Assembly: GCF_007859655.1 (NCBI RefSeq)
Contig: NZ_CP042304.1
Location: 2,480,001-2,544,000 of the forward strand
Length of the DNA stretch: 64,000 nt
Direction of reading: 5' to 3'
Source of the DNA: Devosia ginsengisoli
Lineage (GTDB): Bacteria > Pseudomonadota > Alphaproteobacteria > Rhizobiales > Devosiaceae
Shown here: one piece after another, positions 34,555 through 43,794 of the stretch
Layout: each line of letters begins with the position of its first letter
Numbering within the stretch: position 1 is the first letter of the stretch
Notes under the pieces: model-generated
What the model was told of the DNA's origin: nothing
What the model saw: the letters and a program-made list of their open reading frames with translations, nothing else
Databases searched by the model: none
Program-made: the position numbers and the translations under genes

Positions 34555-35990
34555 GACGCATGCGACGCGCGAAGATCATCGCCACCCTCGGGCCCGCCAG
34601 CCACGAAGAAAAGATGATCGAGGAACTGGCCAAGGCCGGCGCGGACGTGTTCCGCATCAATATGAGCCATGCCAGCCACGACCTGCTCAAGCAGACTGTC
34701 GAACGCATCCGCAATGTCGAAAAGCGTCTCAACCATCCCCTCGGCATCTTGGTCGACCTGCAGGGTCCCAAGCTGCGCGTGTGGAAATTCGCCGATGGCG
34801 CCATCAATCTGGTCGCCGGGCAGAAATTCACCCTCGACAGCAATGCCGACGCCCCCGGTACGGCCGAACGCGTCTACCTGCCCCATCCCGAAATCATCGA
34901 GAATGTCTCGGTCGGCGATCGCCTGCTGCTCGATGACGGCAAGCTGGCCCTCAAGGCCACCAAGGTCGGCAATGGCGCCATCGAGACCGAGGTCATCTAT
35001 GGCGGCCGGCTCTCCGACAAGAAGGGCGTGTCCCTGCCCGATACGCTGCTGCCAACCGGCGCGCTGACCGAAAAGGACCATGCCGATCTGCTGGCCGGCC
35101 TCGCTGCCGAGGCCGACTGGATCGCGCTGAGCTTCGTGCAGCGCCCCGAAGACATCATCGATGTGCGCAAGATCGTGCAGGGTCGCGCCGGCGTCATGGC
35201 CAAGATCGAAAAGCCGCAGGCCATCGATCGCCTCGAAGAAATCATCAAGCTCTGCGACGCCATCATGGTGGCCCGCGGCGATCTCGGCGTCGAACTGCCG
35301 CTCGAAACCGTACCGGGCCTGCAGAAGCGCATGATCCGCATGGCCCGCCGCTACGGCAAGCCGGTAGTGGTCGCCACCCAGATGCTGGAATCGATGATCT
35401 CGGCTCCAGTGCCGACCCGCGCCGAAGTCTCCGACGTCTCCATCGCCGTCTTCGAGGGCGCCGACGCCATCATGCTCTCGGCCGAATCCGCCTCCGGCCA
35501 ATATCCGGTCGAAGCCGTCGCGACCATGAACAAGGTCGCCGTGGCCGTCGAGGGCGATGCCAATTATCGCGGCATTATCCGCGCCGCCCAGACCGAGCCG
35601 GAAGCCACAGCCGCCGACGCCATTTCGGCCGCCACGCGCCAGGTTGCCGAAACGCTCGATCTGGCCGCCATCGTCACCTACACCGCCTCGGGCTCCACCG
35701 GCATCCGCGCTGCCCGCGAACGGCCCAGCAAGCCCATCATCGTGCTCTCGCCCAATATGCGCACCATCCGCCGCATGTCGGTGGTCTGGGGCGTCCATTG
35801 CGTACAGACCGAGGATGCCGTCAGCCTCGAAGACATGGTCGATCGCGCCTGTGTCATCGCCTATCAGGAAGGCTTTGCTCGCCCCGGCGACCGCATCGCC
35901 ATCACCGCCGGCATTCCCCTGGGCACGCCAGGCGCCACCAACATGCTCCGCATCGCCTTCGTCCGCCAGGACGGCGCCGGCTCCAGCTGA
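34551..35990 (+). CDS. pyk: Pyruvate kinase
   Basis: 479 residues. RAKIIATLGPASHEEKMI at the start, FRINMSHAS with substrate Arg/Asn/Ser, ILVDLQGPKLRV, the catalytic Lys in VMAKIEKPQAIDRL, the metal-binding signature MVARGDLGVELPLE, VATQMLESMI, and a C-terminal regulatory domain (TASGSTGIRAARERPSKPI). Transfers phosphate from PEP to ADP in the final glycolytic step. Translation appears coupled to the DUF1036 gene, and an intrinsic terminator follows 18 bp after the stop. Confidence 0.96.
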   Translation: MRRMRRAKIIATLGPASHEEKMIEELAKAGADVFRINMSHASHDLLKQTVERIRNVEKRLNHPLGILVDLQGPKLRVWKFADGAINLVAGQKFTLDSNADAPGTAERVYLPHPEIIENVSVGDRLLLDDGKLALKATKVGNGAIETEVIYGGRLSDKKGVSLPDTLLPTGALTEKDHADLLAGLAAEADWIALSFVQRPEDIIDVRKIVQGRAGVMAKIEKPQAIDRLEEIIKLCDAIMVARGDLGVELPLETVPGLQKRMIRMARRYGKPVVVATQMLESMISAPVPTRAEVSDVSIAVFEGADAIMLSAESASGQYPVEAVATMNKVAVAVEGDANYRGIIRAAQTEPEATAADAISAATRQVAETLDLAAIVTYTASGSTGIRAARERPSKPIIVLSPNMRTIRRMSVVWGVHCVQTEDAVSLEDMVDRACVIAYQEGFARPGDRIAITAGIPLGTPGATNMLRIAFVRQDGAGSS

Positions 35991-36007
35991 GCCAGGCAGG
36001 CCACCAG

Positions 36008-36038
36008 TAAAAAAGCCCGGCGCTGCCGGGCTTTTTTT
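36008..36038 (+). terminator. Intrinsic terminator after pyk (bidirectional)
   Basis: Stem GCCCGGC (36015-36021), loop GCT, GCCGGGC (36025-36031), then T7 (36032-36038). The A-run on the left side lets it also serve the convergent outer-membrane protein gene. Confidence 0.88.
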
Positions 36039-36053
36039 GTTTGAGAACTTGCC

Positions 36054-36740
36054 TCAGAAGTGGAAGTTCAGGCCCACCTTGACCGCATGAACGGCGGGCG
36101 AGACCGTGAAGGTCTGGATCGTGCCCAGCGTACCCAACGGCGCCGTGCGGCTGCCGAGGTTGGAATAGCTATATTCCGCCTTGACCGTCATAGAGTCGGT
36201 CACCGCGACTTCCACGCCCGCGCCGGCGGTCCAGCCGACAAAGGTGTCGCTGAACGTGCTGGTCGTGCCGGGGAAGGTCGGCGTGATCGTGCCCGTGCCG
36301 CCCGCCGCGGCGAGACCGCCCGTCACGAACAGCAGCACATTGTCCATCGCCACACCCGCACGGCCGCGCAGGCTTCCCAGCCAGTCCACCGAGGCATTGC
36401 AATCATAGGCCGGCACAGCCGTACAGGCCGTGGTGCCACCCATCCCCGACCACAGCACGTCGCCTTCAATGCCCAGGACGAACGAGTCGTATTGCACATT
36501 GCCGCCCAGCGTGACCCCGACCAGACCCCCATTGAGCGGCGTGTCGGTCGTGGTGCCGGTAACATCGCCCACCGAGCGGGCCGTGCCCGAGCCATAGCCG
36601 GCCGCCAGCCCGGCATAGAAGCCGCTCCAGTCAAAGCCGGCATCGGTGTAGTAAACCGGATCGTCAATAATCAGGTCGGCTGCCACTGCAGGCGCCGACA
36701 ACGCGGTCATCGCCGCAGCCGCCAGGATAAACTTGTTCAA
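36054..36740 (-). CDS. Outer-membrane beta-barrel protein (Omp25/OmpA-like)
   Basis: 228 residues from a TTG at 36740 with GTGGGGG upstream; this gives a clean signal peptide (NKFILAAAAMTALSAPAVAA). Features include DWSGFYAGLAAGYGSG, alternating polar/apolar strands, GWTAGAGVEVAVTDSMTVKA and the C-terminal aromatic signature VKVGLNFHF for barrel assembly. It resembles small eight-stranded porin-like proteins of Rhizobiales. Alternative starts at 36752 (GTG) and 36755 (TTG). Monocistronic. Confidence 0.85.
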   Translation of the reverse strand: MNKFILAAAAMTALSAPAVAADLIIDDPVYYTDAGFDWSGFYAGLAAGYGSGTARSVGDVTGTTTDTPLNGGLVGVTLGGNVQYDSFVLGIEGDVLWSGMGGTTACTAVPAYDCNASVDWLGSLRGRAGVAMDNVLLFVTGGLAAAGGTGTITPTFPGTTSTFSDTFVGWTAGAGVEVAVTDSMTVKAEYSYSNLGSRTAPLGTLGTIQTFTVSPAVHAVKVGLNFHF

Positions 36741-36796
36741 CTGAGCCCCCACCAAAGCAATGTCAGTATTAGAGCTTTGTTATCCTTAAGGGAGCG

Positions 36797-37198
36797 TTAC
36801 GATCGCTCCATCAATGTTTTGAGCACCAGCAGATCGGACATCATCCACTCCTCTTCCGAGGCAAACATCGCATCCGACACCAGCGGTTGCTGCACCGATG
36901 TATGGGTCAGCACGGTCCCCGCGCCATTGCGGATCACCCGCACATGCGCCGCATGGATCACCTGCGGCCCCACCTGCATGCGATAGTCCAGCACGAAAAA
37001 ATCATTTGCCGGGGTGAAATGCACCACCACCGTGTCGCGCGGCCCGTCGAAGGCCCAGCTGTTCGGTCCGGCCGCCGGGTCCGGACGCCCATTCTGCACC
37101 AGTGTCCAGCCCGCCAGGTTGGCGGGATCGACCAGGAAATTATAGACGTCCTCGGGCGGGCGAGCGATCTGGATCGTCAATGTACGTGCCTTGAGCAC
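36797..37198 (-). CDS. SRPBCC (START-like) family protein
   Basis: 133 residues from a GTG at 37198 behind GGGAGGT. Hydrophobic-pocket fold pattern: TLTIQIARPPEDVYNFLVDP, LAGWTLVQNG, VVVHFTPANDFFVLDYRM, EEWMMSDLLVLKTLME. Ligand unknown; family members bind lipids, polyketides or act as stress proteins. Downstream of the MarR gene on the same strand (81-bp gap), so possibly co-regulated. Confidence 0.75.
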   Translation of the reverse strand: MLKARTLTIQIARPPEDVYNFLVDPANLAGWTLVQNGRPDPAAGPNSWAFDGPRDTVVVHFTPANDFFVLDYRMQVGPQVIHAAHVRVIRNGAGTVLTHTSVQQPLVSDAMFASEEEWMMSDLLVLKTLMERS

Positions 37199-37279
37199 AG
37201 TGCACCTCCCGCTCAGCGGCGGCACATTTGCGCAATCATCCTGCAATATCAAGGCCTTCTGCAAGAATCCGCCAACAGG

Positions 37280-37756
37280 CTATTCGGGCTCTGCCATCAG
37301 CGTATCGGCAAATTTGCGCATCAGCCGAACCAGTTCGGCGATATCCTCTTCCAGCCAATTCTGGAACACGGCGCTGCCGATACGCTCGCGCGCCGCATCG
37401 AGGGCATCGAGCATTGCCCGGCCCTGAGCGCTTATCACGGCCTCCCTCACGCGCCGGTCTGTGGCGCTTTCCTGCCGCAACACCAGTCCCAGCATTTCGA
37501 GCTTGCCGATCTGCCGGCTGACTGTGGTGTAGTCCCGCCCGACCCTGTCGGCCAGGTCCACGACGCCCACCGGACCCAGGCGACCGATGCCCACCAGCAG
37601 CGGAAACAGCGCCCGATCCAGCTTTATGCCGGCCGCATGGATAAGTGCATCGTCGCGCTGCGGCCGATTCATCACGCTGACAATATCGAGCAAAGCCCCG
37701 TGCAACTGCCGTAACTGACTCTTGATATGTGTATTTTGCACGCTTTCTCTTGACAT
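37280..37756 (-). CDS. MarR family transcriptional regulator
   Basis: 158 residues. Winged helix at ~55-125 (GVVDLADRVGRDYTTVSRQI, LGLVLRQESATDRRVREAVI, i.e. recognition helix and DxR wing). It diverges from a quinone-oxidoreductase-like gene; the short gap contains an 8-bp inverted repeat on that gene's promoter, so it probably represses it and itself, responding to a small electrophile or phenolic. Confidence 0.9.
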   Translation of the reverse strand: MSRESVQNTHIKSQLRQLHGALLDIVSVMNRPQRDDALIHAAGIKLDRALFPLLVGIGRLGPVGVVDLADRVGRDYTTVSRQIGKLEMLGLVLRQESATDRRVREAVISAQGRAMLDALDAARERIGSAVFQNWLEEDIAELVRLMRKFADTLMAEPE

Positions 37757-37794
37757 GTTTTGATGCCTCTAATTATGTGCATATTACACATAAT
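37750..37794 (+). promoter_or_regulatory. Promoter of the alcohol dehydrogenase-like gene overlapped by a MarR-type operator
   Basis: TTGACA (37750-37755) and TTATGT (37773-37778), 17-bp spacing. A perfect inverted repeat ATTATGTG (37772-37779) / CACATAAT (37787-37794) with 7-bp spacer covers the -10 and start site. The spacing and AT-rich palindrome suit a MarR dimer; a partial ATATGTGTATTTT half-site lies at ~37725-37737. Confidence 0.65.
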
Positions 37795-37816
37795 GACACA
37801 TAGAGAAAGCCCCGCG

Positions 37817-38755
37817 ATGAAAGCCGCAATCGTATCAGGCGCCGGTCAGGCGCCGATCTATGGAGATTTTCCGTCGCCCGAAGCGCAAGCGGGTGAAGAA
37901 CGCGTAACAATCATCGCCGCCGCGCTTAGTCCGGTCGTCAGGGGTCGGGCCGCCGGCAAGCACTACAGTGCCCCGGGTGCCTACCCCTTCATCGCGGGCG
38001 TCGATGGCGTGGGCCGGCTCGATAGCGGGCGCCGGGTCCTCTTCTTTGGCTCGCGCCAGCCCTATGGCAGCATGGCTGAAGCTACCGTCGTGCCCACCGG
38101 CCAATGCGTGGCAATTCCCGACGCGCTGGACGGTGCCCTCGCAGCCGCCATTGCCAATCCCGGCGTATCGTCCTGGGCCGCCCTCCGGCTGCGCGCCGGA
38201 CTCAAACCGGGCGAGACCGTGCTGATCAATGGCGCCACCGGCACGTCCGGCCGCCTCGCCGTGCAGATCGCCCGCCATCTCGGCGCCGGCAAGGTCATTG
38301 CCACCGCCCGCAATGCCGAGGCATTGCAATCGCTCGGTGCCGACGAAACCATCCAGCTGACCCAGGACCAGGATGCCATGGAACAGCGCTTTCAATCCGC
38401 ATTCGCTCATGGCGTGGATGTGGTCATCGACTATCTGTGGGGGCAGAGCGCGGAACGCCTGTTGATGGCGGCGGCCCGGGCCGAGGGCGTGCCGATCCGC
38501 TTCGTCCAGGTCGGCTCGATCAGCGGACCGGACATAACGCTGCCGAGCGCCGTGCTTCGCTCATCCTCCATCACGCTGATGGGCAGCGGGCTGGGTGGCA
38601 TTCCGCTGGACAATCTCATCACCTCGGTGGCCGAACTGCTGCAGGCCGCCGCCACCGCTGGCTTCACCATAGCGACCAGGTCCGTGCCCCTGGCCCAGCT
38701 CGATCAGGCCTGGAATGCCCCGGACGACGGCAGGCGCATTGTGTTCACCGTCTGA
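37817..38755 (+). CDS. Quinone oxidoreductase-like zinc-type dehydrogenase (MDR superfamily)
   Basis: 312 residues from the ATG at 37817. GroES-like N-terminal domain (PFIAGVDGVGRL), then an NADPH-binding domain with VLINGATGTSGRLAVQIARH (~133) and VDVVIDYLWGQ. It lacks the Cys/His residues of catalytic-zinc alcohol dehydrogenases, so it belongs to the zinc-free reductase branch. Likely detoxifies an enone or quinone under control of the divergent MarR protein. Confidence 0.87.
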   Translation: MKAAIVSGAGQAPIYGDFPSPEAQAGEERVTIIAAALSPVVRGRAAGKHYSAPGAYPFIAGVDGVGRLDSGRRVLFFGSRQPYGSMAEATVVPTGQCVAIPDALDGALAAAIANPGVSSWAALRLRAGLKPGETVLINGATGTSGRLAVQIARHLGAGKVIATARNAEALQSLGADETIQLTQDQDAMEQRFQSAFAHGVDVVIDYLWGQSAERLLMAAARAEGVPIRFVQVGSISGPDITLPSAVLRSSSITLMGSGLGGIPLDNLITSVAELLQAAATAGFTIATRSVPLAQLDQAWNAPDDGRRIVFTV

Positions 38756-38824
38756 CTCAAGGGTCTGCTCAGGCGCTGCCGCGCATCAGGGTGCCAGCAT
38801 ACCGGTAACCAGCTGCCGGAAAAA

Positions 38825-38850
38825 TAAAAGCCCGCTTGCGCGGGCTTTTA
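38825..38850 (-). terminator. Intrinsic terminator after rpmJ (bidirectional)
   Basis: Stem TAAAAGCCCGC (38825-38835), loop TTGC, GCGGGCTTTTA (38840-38850); the A/T-rich ends give T-runs on either strand. It lies 22 bp past the rpmJ stop and also faces the dehydrogenase transcript. Confidence 0.85.
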
Positions 38851-38872
38851 TCAATTCGATGCTGGATTGCGC

Positions 38873-38998
38873 TCAGCCCTGGCGGGCCTTGAAGCGCTTG
38901 TCCACCTTGTTGATGATGTAAACCCGGCCGCGACGGCGGACGAGCTTGTTCGCGCGGTGGCGAGTCATCAGCGCCTTCAGCGAGTTGCGGATCTTCAT
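38873..38998 (-). CDS. rpmJ: 50S ribosomal protein L36, zinc-independent type
   Basis: 41 residues ([20 protein letters not shown]...[17 protein letters not shown]), from the ATG at 38998 with GAGGAT upstream. It matches the short basic L36 that is standard in alphaproteobacteria. No Cys or His zinc ribbon, i.e. the C-minus form, which in other bacteria replaces the zinc form under zinc limitation. Monocistronic with its own terminator. Confidence 0.93.
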   Translation of the reverse strand: MKIRNSLKALMTRHRANKLVRRRGRVYIINKVDKRFKARQG

Positions 38999-39199
38999 CT
39001 CTTGTATCCTCAGTCAAACAAAATGGGCGCCTGCGCGCCCGGAAACTTGGCGCATACATATGGAAATTGCCCCGGCCTGTCAACGCGCAAGGGGCCGGGA
39101 AATTGCGCTCCCGCACCGCTTTCCCACGCCAGCGTGACGCCGTGGCGATTAACGCCCTGTAGGGAAAGCTAAGCTACTGTAGTCCCTGTCAAATAGCCC

Positions 39200-39712
39200 A
39201 TGAAGCGAAACCGCATGGCCAATGAGGAAATCACCAAGCGCGGCGTCCTGATCGCCGATCACAGCCAGAACATGGCCGCGCTTGTCGCCGTCATGCTGCG
39301 CAGCCTGGGCCGCAAGGATATCCGCGAGGCCTATGACGCCAACAAGGCCATGACCGAGCTCAAGCGCCGCGTCTTCGACGTGCTCATCATCGATGACGCC
39401 CTCGACGGCATGGATGGCGTGGCCTTTACCCGCAAGCTCCGCGCCAGCACCGATTGCCAGAACCGCCTTGTGCCCATCATCATGATGAGCGCCCTGCCCG
39501 ACGCCAAACGCATCGCCGAGGCCCGCGATGCCGGCGTCACCGAATTCCTGCGCAAGCCCTTCGCCGCCAACCACCTGCTGGCCCGCCTCACCAGCATCGA
39601 AACCAATCCCCGCTCCTTCATCGAGGCCGAGCAATACAAAGGCCCCGACCGCCGCCGCCGCACCGTGGATATCGGCGAAAACGAGCGGCGGGAAGCCGGC
39701 AAGGCAAGTTAG
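39200..39712 (+). CDS. CheY-like response regulator receiver protein
   Basis: 170 residues from the ATG at 39200 (an alternative at 39215). Single receiver domain at ~15-135: acidic site GVLIADHS, phospho-acceptor Asp in VLIIDDALDGMDG, Ser in IIMMSALPD and Lys in EFLRKPFA. The C-terminal tail is short and charged (YKGPDRRRRTVDIGENERRE), with no output domain. Probably signals by protein interaction. No histidine kinase nearby. The GPDRRRR tail is shared with several alphaproteobacterial receivers (recollection). Confidence 0.88.
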   Translation: MKRNRMANEEITKRGVLIADHSQNMAALVAVMLRSLGRKDIREAYDANKAMTELKRRVFDVLIIDDALDGMDGVAFTRKLRASTDCQNRLVPIIMMSALPDAKRIAEARDAGVTEFLRKPFAANHLLARLTSIETNPRSFIEAEQYKGPDRRRRTVDIGENERREAGKAS

Positions 39713-39713
39713 C

Positions 39714-39835
39714 GGATACCCCCTCCTAACCTCCCCCTGATAGGGGGAGGACCAGATCGAGCTTGTGGCATGATCCAGCCAAACCCACCGAGTGGATTCC
39801 TCCCCCTATCAGGGGGAGGCCAGGAGGGGGTATCC
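39714..39835. repeat. Inverted-repeat element with 14-bp outer arms
   Basis: GGATACCCCCTCCT (39714-39727) pairs with AGGAGGGGGTATCC (39822-39835). Inside are two CCTCCCCCT-AGGGGGAGG hairpins. Same general class of GC-rich palindromic intergenic element as those at 28503, 49170 and 54327. Confidence 0.7.
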
Positions 39836-39840
39836 CACCA

Positions 39841-39870
39841 AAAACAAAAGGCCCGCCAAAGCGGGCCTTT
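39841..39870 (-). terminator. Intrinsic terminator of the opp operon
   Basis: Stem AAAGGCCCGC (39847-39856), loop CAAA, GCGGGCCTTT (39861-39870). On the minus strand it is followed by TTTTGTTTT. It lies 15 bp after the stop of the restored oppF frame, supporting that frame as the original one. Confidence 0.85.
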
Positions 39871-39885
39871 CCATTTCCTTGGATC

Positions 39886-40904
39886 CTATTCCCCCAGCAC
39901 CGCCTCTTCCGGCACCTCGATCTCCCGCCAGCGGTGGCAGGCCACCAGCCGGCCATCCTCGATCGTCTCCAGCGGCGGCCGCGTTTCGGCGCAGAAGGGC
40001 TTGGCGAAGCGGCAGCGTGTGCGGAACGTGCAGCCCGAAGGCGGATTGATCGGCGAGGGGATTTCCCCTTGAGCGCGTCGATATTGCGCTGTCGCGCCAG
40101 CTTGGGGTCGGGAATCGGCACCGCCGTCAGCAGCGCCCGCGTATAGGGATGCTTGGGGTCCTCGTAGATTTTATCGCCCGTCGCCAGCTCCACGATCCGC
40201 CCCAGATAGAGCACCAGGATGCGGTCCGACACATGCCGCACCACGCTCAGATTGTGCGAGATGAAGATCAGTGTCAGCCCGAACTCATCCTTGAGCTCGG
40301 CCAGCAGGTTCAGGATCTGCGCCTGGATCGACACGTCCAGCGCCGAAACCGGCTCGTCGCAGACGATCAGCTTGGGCTCGGTGATCAGCGCCCTGGCAAT
40401 GCCGATGCGCTGCGCCTGCCCGCCCGAGAATTCGTGCGGGTAGCGGTTGATCATTTCGGGCAGCAGCCCCACCGCTTCCATGATCTTGAGCACGCGCGCG
40501 CGGCGCTCGTCCTTGTTCAGCTCCGGTCGCAGGGTCCGCAGCGGATCGGCGATGATCTCGCCCACGGTCATGCGCGGATTGAGCGAGGCCAGCGGGTCCT
40601 GGAAGATGATCTGCAGGTCCGCCCGGCGCTGCCGCATCTCCTCGGCCGGCAGCCGCGTCAGGTCCTGGCCCAGCCACAGCACCTGTCCCTCGTCGGGCGA
40701 GAGCAGTTGCAGGATGCAGCGGCCCAAAGTGGACTTGCCACAGCCGCTTTCCCCCACAATGCCCAGCGTTTCGCCCTGGCGGATGTTGAAGTTGATATTT
40801 TCGAGCGCCGTCAGCGTCAGCCGCCGGCTGAACAGGCCGCCGGTCAGCGAGAACGTCTTCTTGAGGTCCTTGATCTCGAGCAGGTTGATCGGGGTCTGGT
40901 CCAT
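39886..40904 (-). CDS. oppF: Oligopeptide ABC transporter ATP-binding protein OppF, C-terminal frameshift
   Basis: ATG at 40904 overlaps the oppD stop. The ATPase core is intact: Walker A GESGCGKST (~49), signature FSGGQAQRIGIARAL, Walker B LIVCDEPVSALD, switch ISHNLS. After DALKG (~280) the frame shifts at a CCCC run (40065-40068), where one base appears missing. The shifted frame reads SPRRSIRL and runs on to 39726, whereas the other frame gives the expected INPPSGCTFRTRC...VPEEAVLGE ending at 39886. With one base restored the protein would be 339 residues. Either a real lesion or a homopolymer sequencing error; the catalytic part is unaffected. Confidence 0.82.
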
Positions 40905-41887
40905 CAGGCGACCTTTCCATAGGTCATCGGGCCCTCATAGAAACAGGCCTTTTCGCGGCCATTGCCGGTCTCGGCCAGCGGCGGCCGTTCGACGAGGCAC
41001 CGATCGAAGGCAAAGGCGCAGCGCGGATTGAACGAGCAGCCCTTGGGCAAATGTTCCAGGCTCGGCGGCAGTCCCTGGATCGGGTCGAGCCGCGCCGCGC
41101 GATGGGCGATATGCGGCGTCGAATGCAGCAGGCCCAGCGTATAGGGATGGCGCGGATCGTAGAACAGGTCGTCGACCGTCCCCTTCTCCACCGCGCGCCC
41201 GCCATACATCACCATCATGCGGTCGGCCACACCAGCGACGACGCCGAGGTCATGGGTGATCAGCACCAGCGACGTGCCGAAATCCTCGGTCAGCGTCTTG
41301 AACAGGTCGAGCATCTGCGCCTGCACGGTCACGTCGAGCGCCGTGGTCGGCTCGTCCGCGATCAGGATCTTGGGCTGGCACAATAGCGCCATGGCGATCA
41401 TCACGCGCTGCCGCATGCCGCCCGAAAGTTCGTGCGGATAGGCATTGGCGCGCTTCACCGGTTCGGGGATACCCACCCGCTCCAGCATCTCGATAGCCGC
41501 ATTCGTCGCCTTCTGCTTGTCGAAGTCGCGATGCTTGACCAGCACTTCGGCCAGTTGCGTCCGCACTTTCAGCGTCGGATTGAGTGACGTCATCGGGTCC
41601 TGGAAAATCATCGCGATATCCTTGCCGCGATGCTTGTCCAGCTGCCCTGCCGGCATGCCGATCAGGTTGATATCGCCCATCATGGCCCGGCCACCGGCCC
41701 GGCCATTCTTGGCCAGCAGGCCCATAATGGCCAGGAAGGCCTGGCTCTTGCCCGAGCCCGATTCACCCACCACGGCCAGCGTCTCGCCCTCGGCGAGAGA
41801 AAAGTTCATGTCGCGCACGGCATGCACTTCGCTCTGGTGCAGTTCGAACGTGACCGACATGTCTTCGACTTTGAGGACTTCTTTCAT
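40904..41887 (-). CDS. oppD: Oligopeptide ABC transporter ATP-binding protein OppD
   Basis: 327 residues. Walker [10 protein letters not shown] (~41) with Gln after Ser, unusual since Thr is typical; signature [15 protein letters not shown]; Walker [13 protein letters not shown]; switch ITHDLG; and the oligopeptide tail with [15 protein letters not shown], whose Cys cluster is conserved in Opp/Dpp ATPases. Pairs with OppF. One base separates it from oppC. Confidence 0.93.
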   Translation of the reverse strand: MKEVLKVEDMSVTFELHQSEVHAVRDMNFSLAEGETLAVVGESGSGKSQAFLAIMGLLAKNGRAGGRAMMGDINLIGMPAGQLDKHRGKDIAMIFQDPMTSLNPTLKVRTQLAEVLVKHRDFDKQKATNAAIEMLERVGIPEPVKRANAYPHELSGGMRQRVMIAMALLCQPKILIADEPTTALDVTVQAQMLDLFKTLTEDFGTSLVLITHDLGVVAGVADRMMVMYGGRAVEKGTVDDLFYDPRHPYTLGLLHSTPHIAHRAARLDPIQGLPPSLEHLPKGCSFNPRCAFAFDRCLVERPPLAETGNGREKACFYEGPMTYGKVA

Positions 41888-41888
41888 G

Positions 41889-42809
41889 TCAGCGATCCTT
41901 GGGGTCGAGAGCGTCGCGCAACCCGTCGCCGATATAGGTGAGGCACAGCAACAGGCTCACCAGCACCACGGCGGGGCCGATCAGCATCCAGGGCAGCGTC
42001 TCGGCCACGGGCGAACCGAAGCTGATCAGCGTGCCGAGCGATGTCTGCGGCTCCTGCACGCCCAGGCCCAGATAGGAAAGGAAGCTCTCGGTCAGAATGA
42101 TTTCCGGAATGGTCAGCGTGGCATAGATCACCACGGGGCCCGTCAGGTTGGGCACGATATGCCGGAAGATGATGGTCCAGGGCTTGGCGCCGCCGGCCTT
42201 GGCCGCCTCGACGAATTCGCGCTCTTTGATGGAGAGCGTCTGCCCGCGCACGATACGCGCCATGGTCAGCCATTCCAGGCACCCGATACCCACGAAGAGC
42301 AGCACCGGATTGCGCCCGAAGATCACCACCAGGATGATCACGAAGAGGATATAGGGCAGCGCATACATGATATCGACGAAACGCATCATAACCGCGTCGA
42401 CCTTGCCGCCGAAATAGCCGGCAATGGCCCCGTAGCACACCCCGATGAACACCGAGACCAGCGTCGCGACGCCAGCCACGATCAGGCTCATCTGCGTGCC
42501 CTGCATGATGCGAGCCAGCATGTCGCGGCCATTCTGGTCGGTGCCGGCAAAGTGGCCGGCCTCGAAATTGGGCGGCTTGCGGATGCCGCTCCAATCGATC
42601 TTGTCATAGGTCCAGGGCAGGAAATACGGCCCGACAAATGCGAACAGCACGATGAAGATCACGACGAAGATCGAGACCAACGCCGCCTTGTTGCGCACCA
42701 GGCGCCGCATGGCGTCCTGGGTCAGCGAGCGGCCCTTGGGGGCGTCGATGGTTTCGAGCTTGCGCGCATACTCGGTGAGCACCGCGTCCTTGCCAGTAAT
42801 GCCGGCCAT
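41889..42809 (-). CDS. oppC: Oligopeptide ABC transporter permease OppC
   Basis: 306 residues. Cytoplasmic N-terminus with SLTQDAMRRLVRNKAA, the first helix, then HFAGTDQNGRDMLARIMQGT (the GTDxxGRD motif) and a five-helix core with the coupling loop KEREFVEAAKAGGAKPW. It ends LRDALDPKDR as usual for OppC. Stop and start overlap with neighbours indicate one transcript. Confidence 0.93.
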   Translation of the reverse strand: MAGITGKDAVLTEYARKLETIDAPKGRSLTQDAMRRLVRNKAALVSIFVVIFIVLFAFVGPYFLPWTYDKIDWSGIRKPPNFEAGHFAGTDQNGRDMLARIMQGTQMSLIVAGVATLVSVFIGVCYGAIAGYFGGKVDAVMMRFVDIMYALPYILFVIILVVIFGRNPVLLFVGIGCLEWLTMARIVRGQTLSIKEREFVEAAKAGGAKPWTIIFRHIVPNLTGPVVIYATLTIPEIILTESFLSYLGLGVQEPQTSLGTLISFGSPVAETLPWMLIGPAVVLVSLLLCLTYIGDGLRDALDPKDR

Positions 42810-43732
42810 CAGCGGTACCTCACCTTCGGGTCGAGCCAGGCATAGAGAATGTCGACCAGCAGGTTCACCGCCAGGATGATGAACATGTACAGAATGGTCG
42901 TCCCCAGCACGAGGCCATAGTCACGGTTGAGCGCGGCGCCGATGAAATACTTGCCGATGCCCGGCAGCGCGAACACCTGTTCCACCACCAGCGAGCCGGT
43001 GAGCAGGTAGCTCAGACCCGGTCCGAGATAGCTCACCACAGGCAGCAGAGCCGGCTTGATGGCATGCCGCGCCAGGATCAGCCGCTGGCCGAGCCCCTTG
43101 GATTTGGCGGTGCGCACATAATTGGTGCCCAGCACTTCGATCATCGAGCCGCGCATCAGCCGCGCCGTACGCCCGGCATGGGGCAGCACCAGCACCGTGA
43201 CCGGCAGCACCAGATGGGCAATCGATCCGTTCCGCCAGCCGCCGGCCGGGAACCAGTCGAGATAGACGCCGAATACCAGCTGCATCAGCGCAGCCATCAG
43301 GAAATTGGGCACCACCAGGCCGATCATGACAAGGAAGACCAGCATATAATCCGGCCACTTGTTCTGGTTGACGGCGGAGAGCGCGCCGGCGACGAGGCCG
43401 ACAACCGTCCCGATGATGAAGGCGGAAAAGCCCAGCATCAGGGTAAAGGGCAGGCCGATCCAGATCATCTCGGCCACGGTGAAGTCGTTATAGACCATCG
43501 AGGGGCCGAAATCGCCCTGCAGCAGCCGTCCGACATAGATGAAATATTGCTGGATCAGCGGCAGGTCGAGATTGTAATGCGCCCGCAGGTTGGCCAGCGT
43601 CACGGGAGGCAGCGCGCGTTCACCGTCAAAGGGACCGCCGGGCGCCAGCCGCAAAATGAAGAAACAGGCAGTAACGGCAATCAGCGCTATCGGAATCGCC
43701 GACAGCACACGCCGCGTCACATATCCAAACAT
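42809..43732 (-). CDS. oppB: Oligopeptide ABC transporter permease OppB
   Basis: 307 residues. It begins MFGYVTRRVLSAIPIALIAV and contains LRAHYNLDLPLIQQYFIYVG and the coupling loop NYVRTAKSKGLGQRL, ending YAWLDPKVRYR. First permease of the opp complex, about 105 bp downstream of oppA with a hairpin in between. Confidence 0.93.
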   Translation of the reverse strand: MFGYVTRRVLSAIPIALIAVTACFFILRLAPGGPFDGERALPPVTLANLRAHYNLDLPLIQQYFIYVGRLLQGDFGPSMVYNDFTVAEMIWIGLPFTLMLGFSAFIIGTVVGLVAGALSAVNQNKWPDYMLVFLVMIGLVVPNFLMAALMQLVFGVYLDWFPAGGWRNGSIAHLVLPVTVLVLPHAGRTARLMRGSMIEVLGTNYVRTAKSKGLGQRLILARHAIKPALLPVVSYLGPGLSYLLTGSLVVEQVFALPGIGKYFIGAALNRDYGLVLGTTILYMFIILAVNLLVDILYAWLDPKVRYR

Positions 43733-43794
43733 GGATTCGGACCTTTCACATCCACGCCATCGGCCGCTCGCGCGCCGTCAGGTGGATAAAATAC

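Noticed and set aside
39726..39885. C-terminal extension of OppF read through the terminator and a repeat
   Set aside because: Produced by the frameshift; the other frame gives the conserved tail and a stop just before the terminator.
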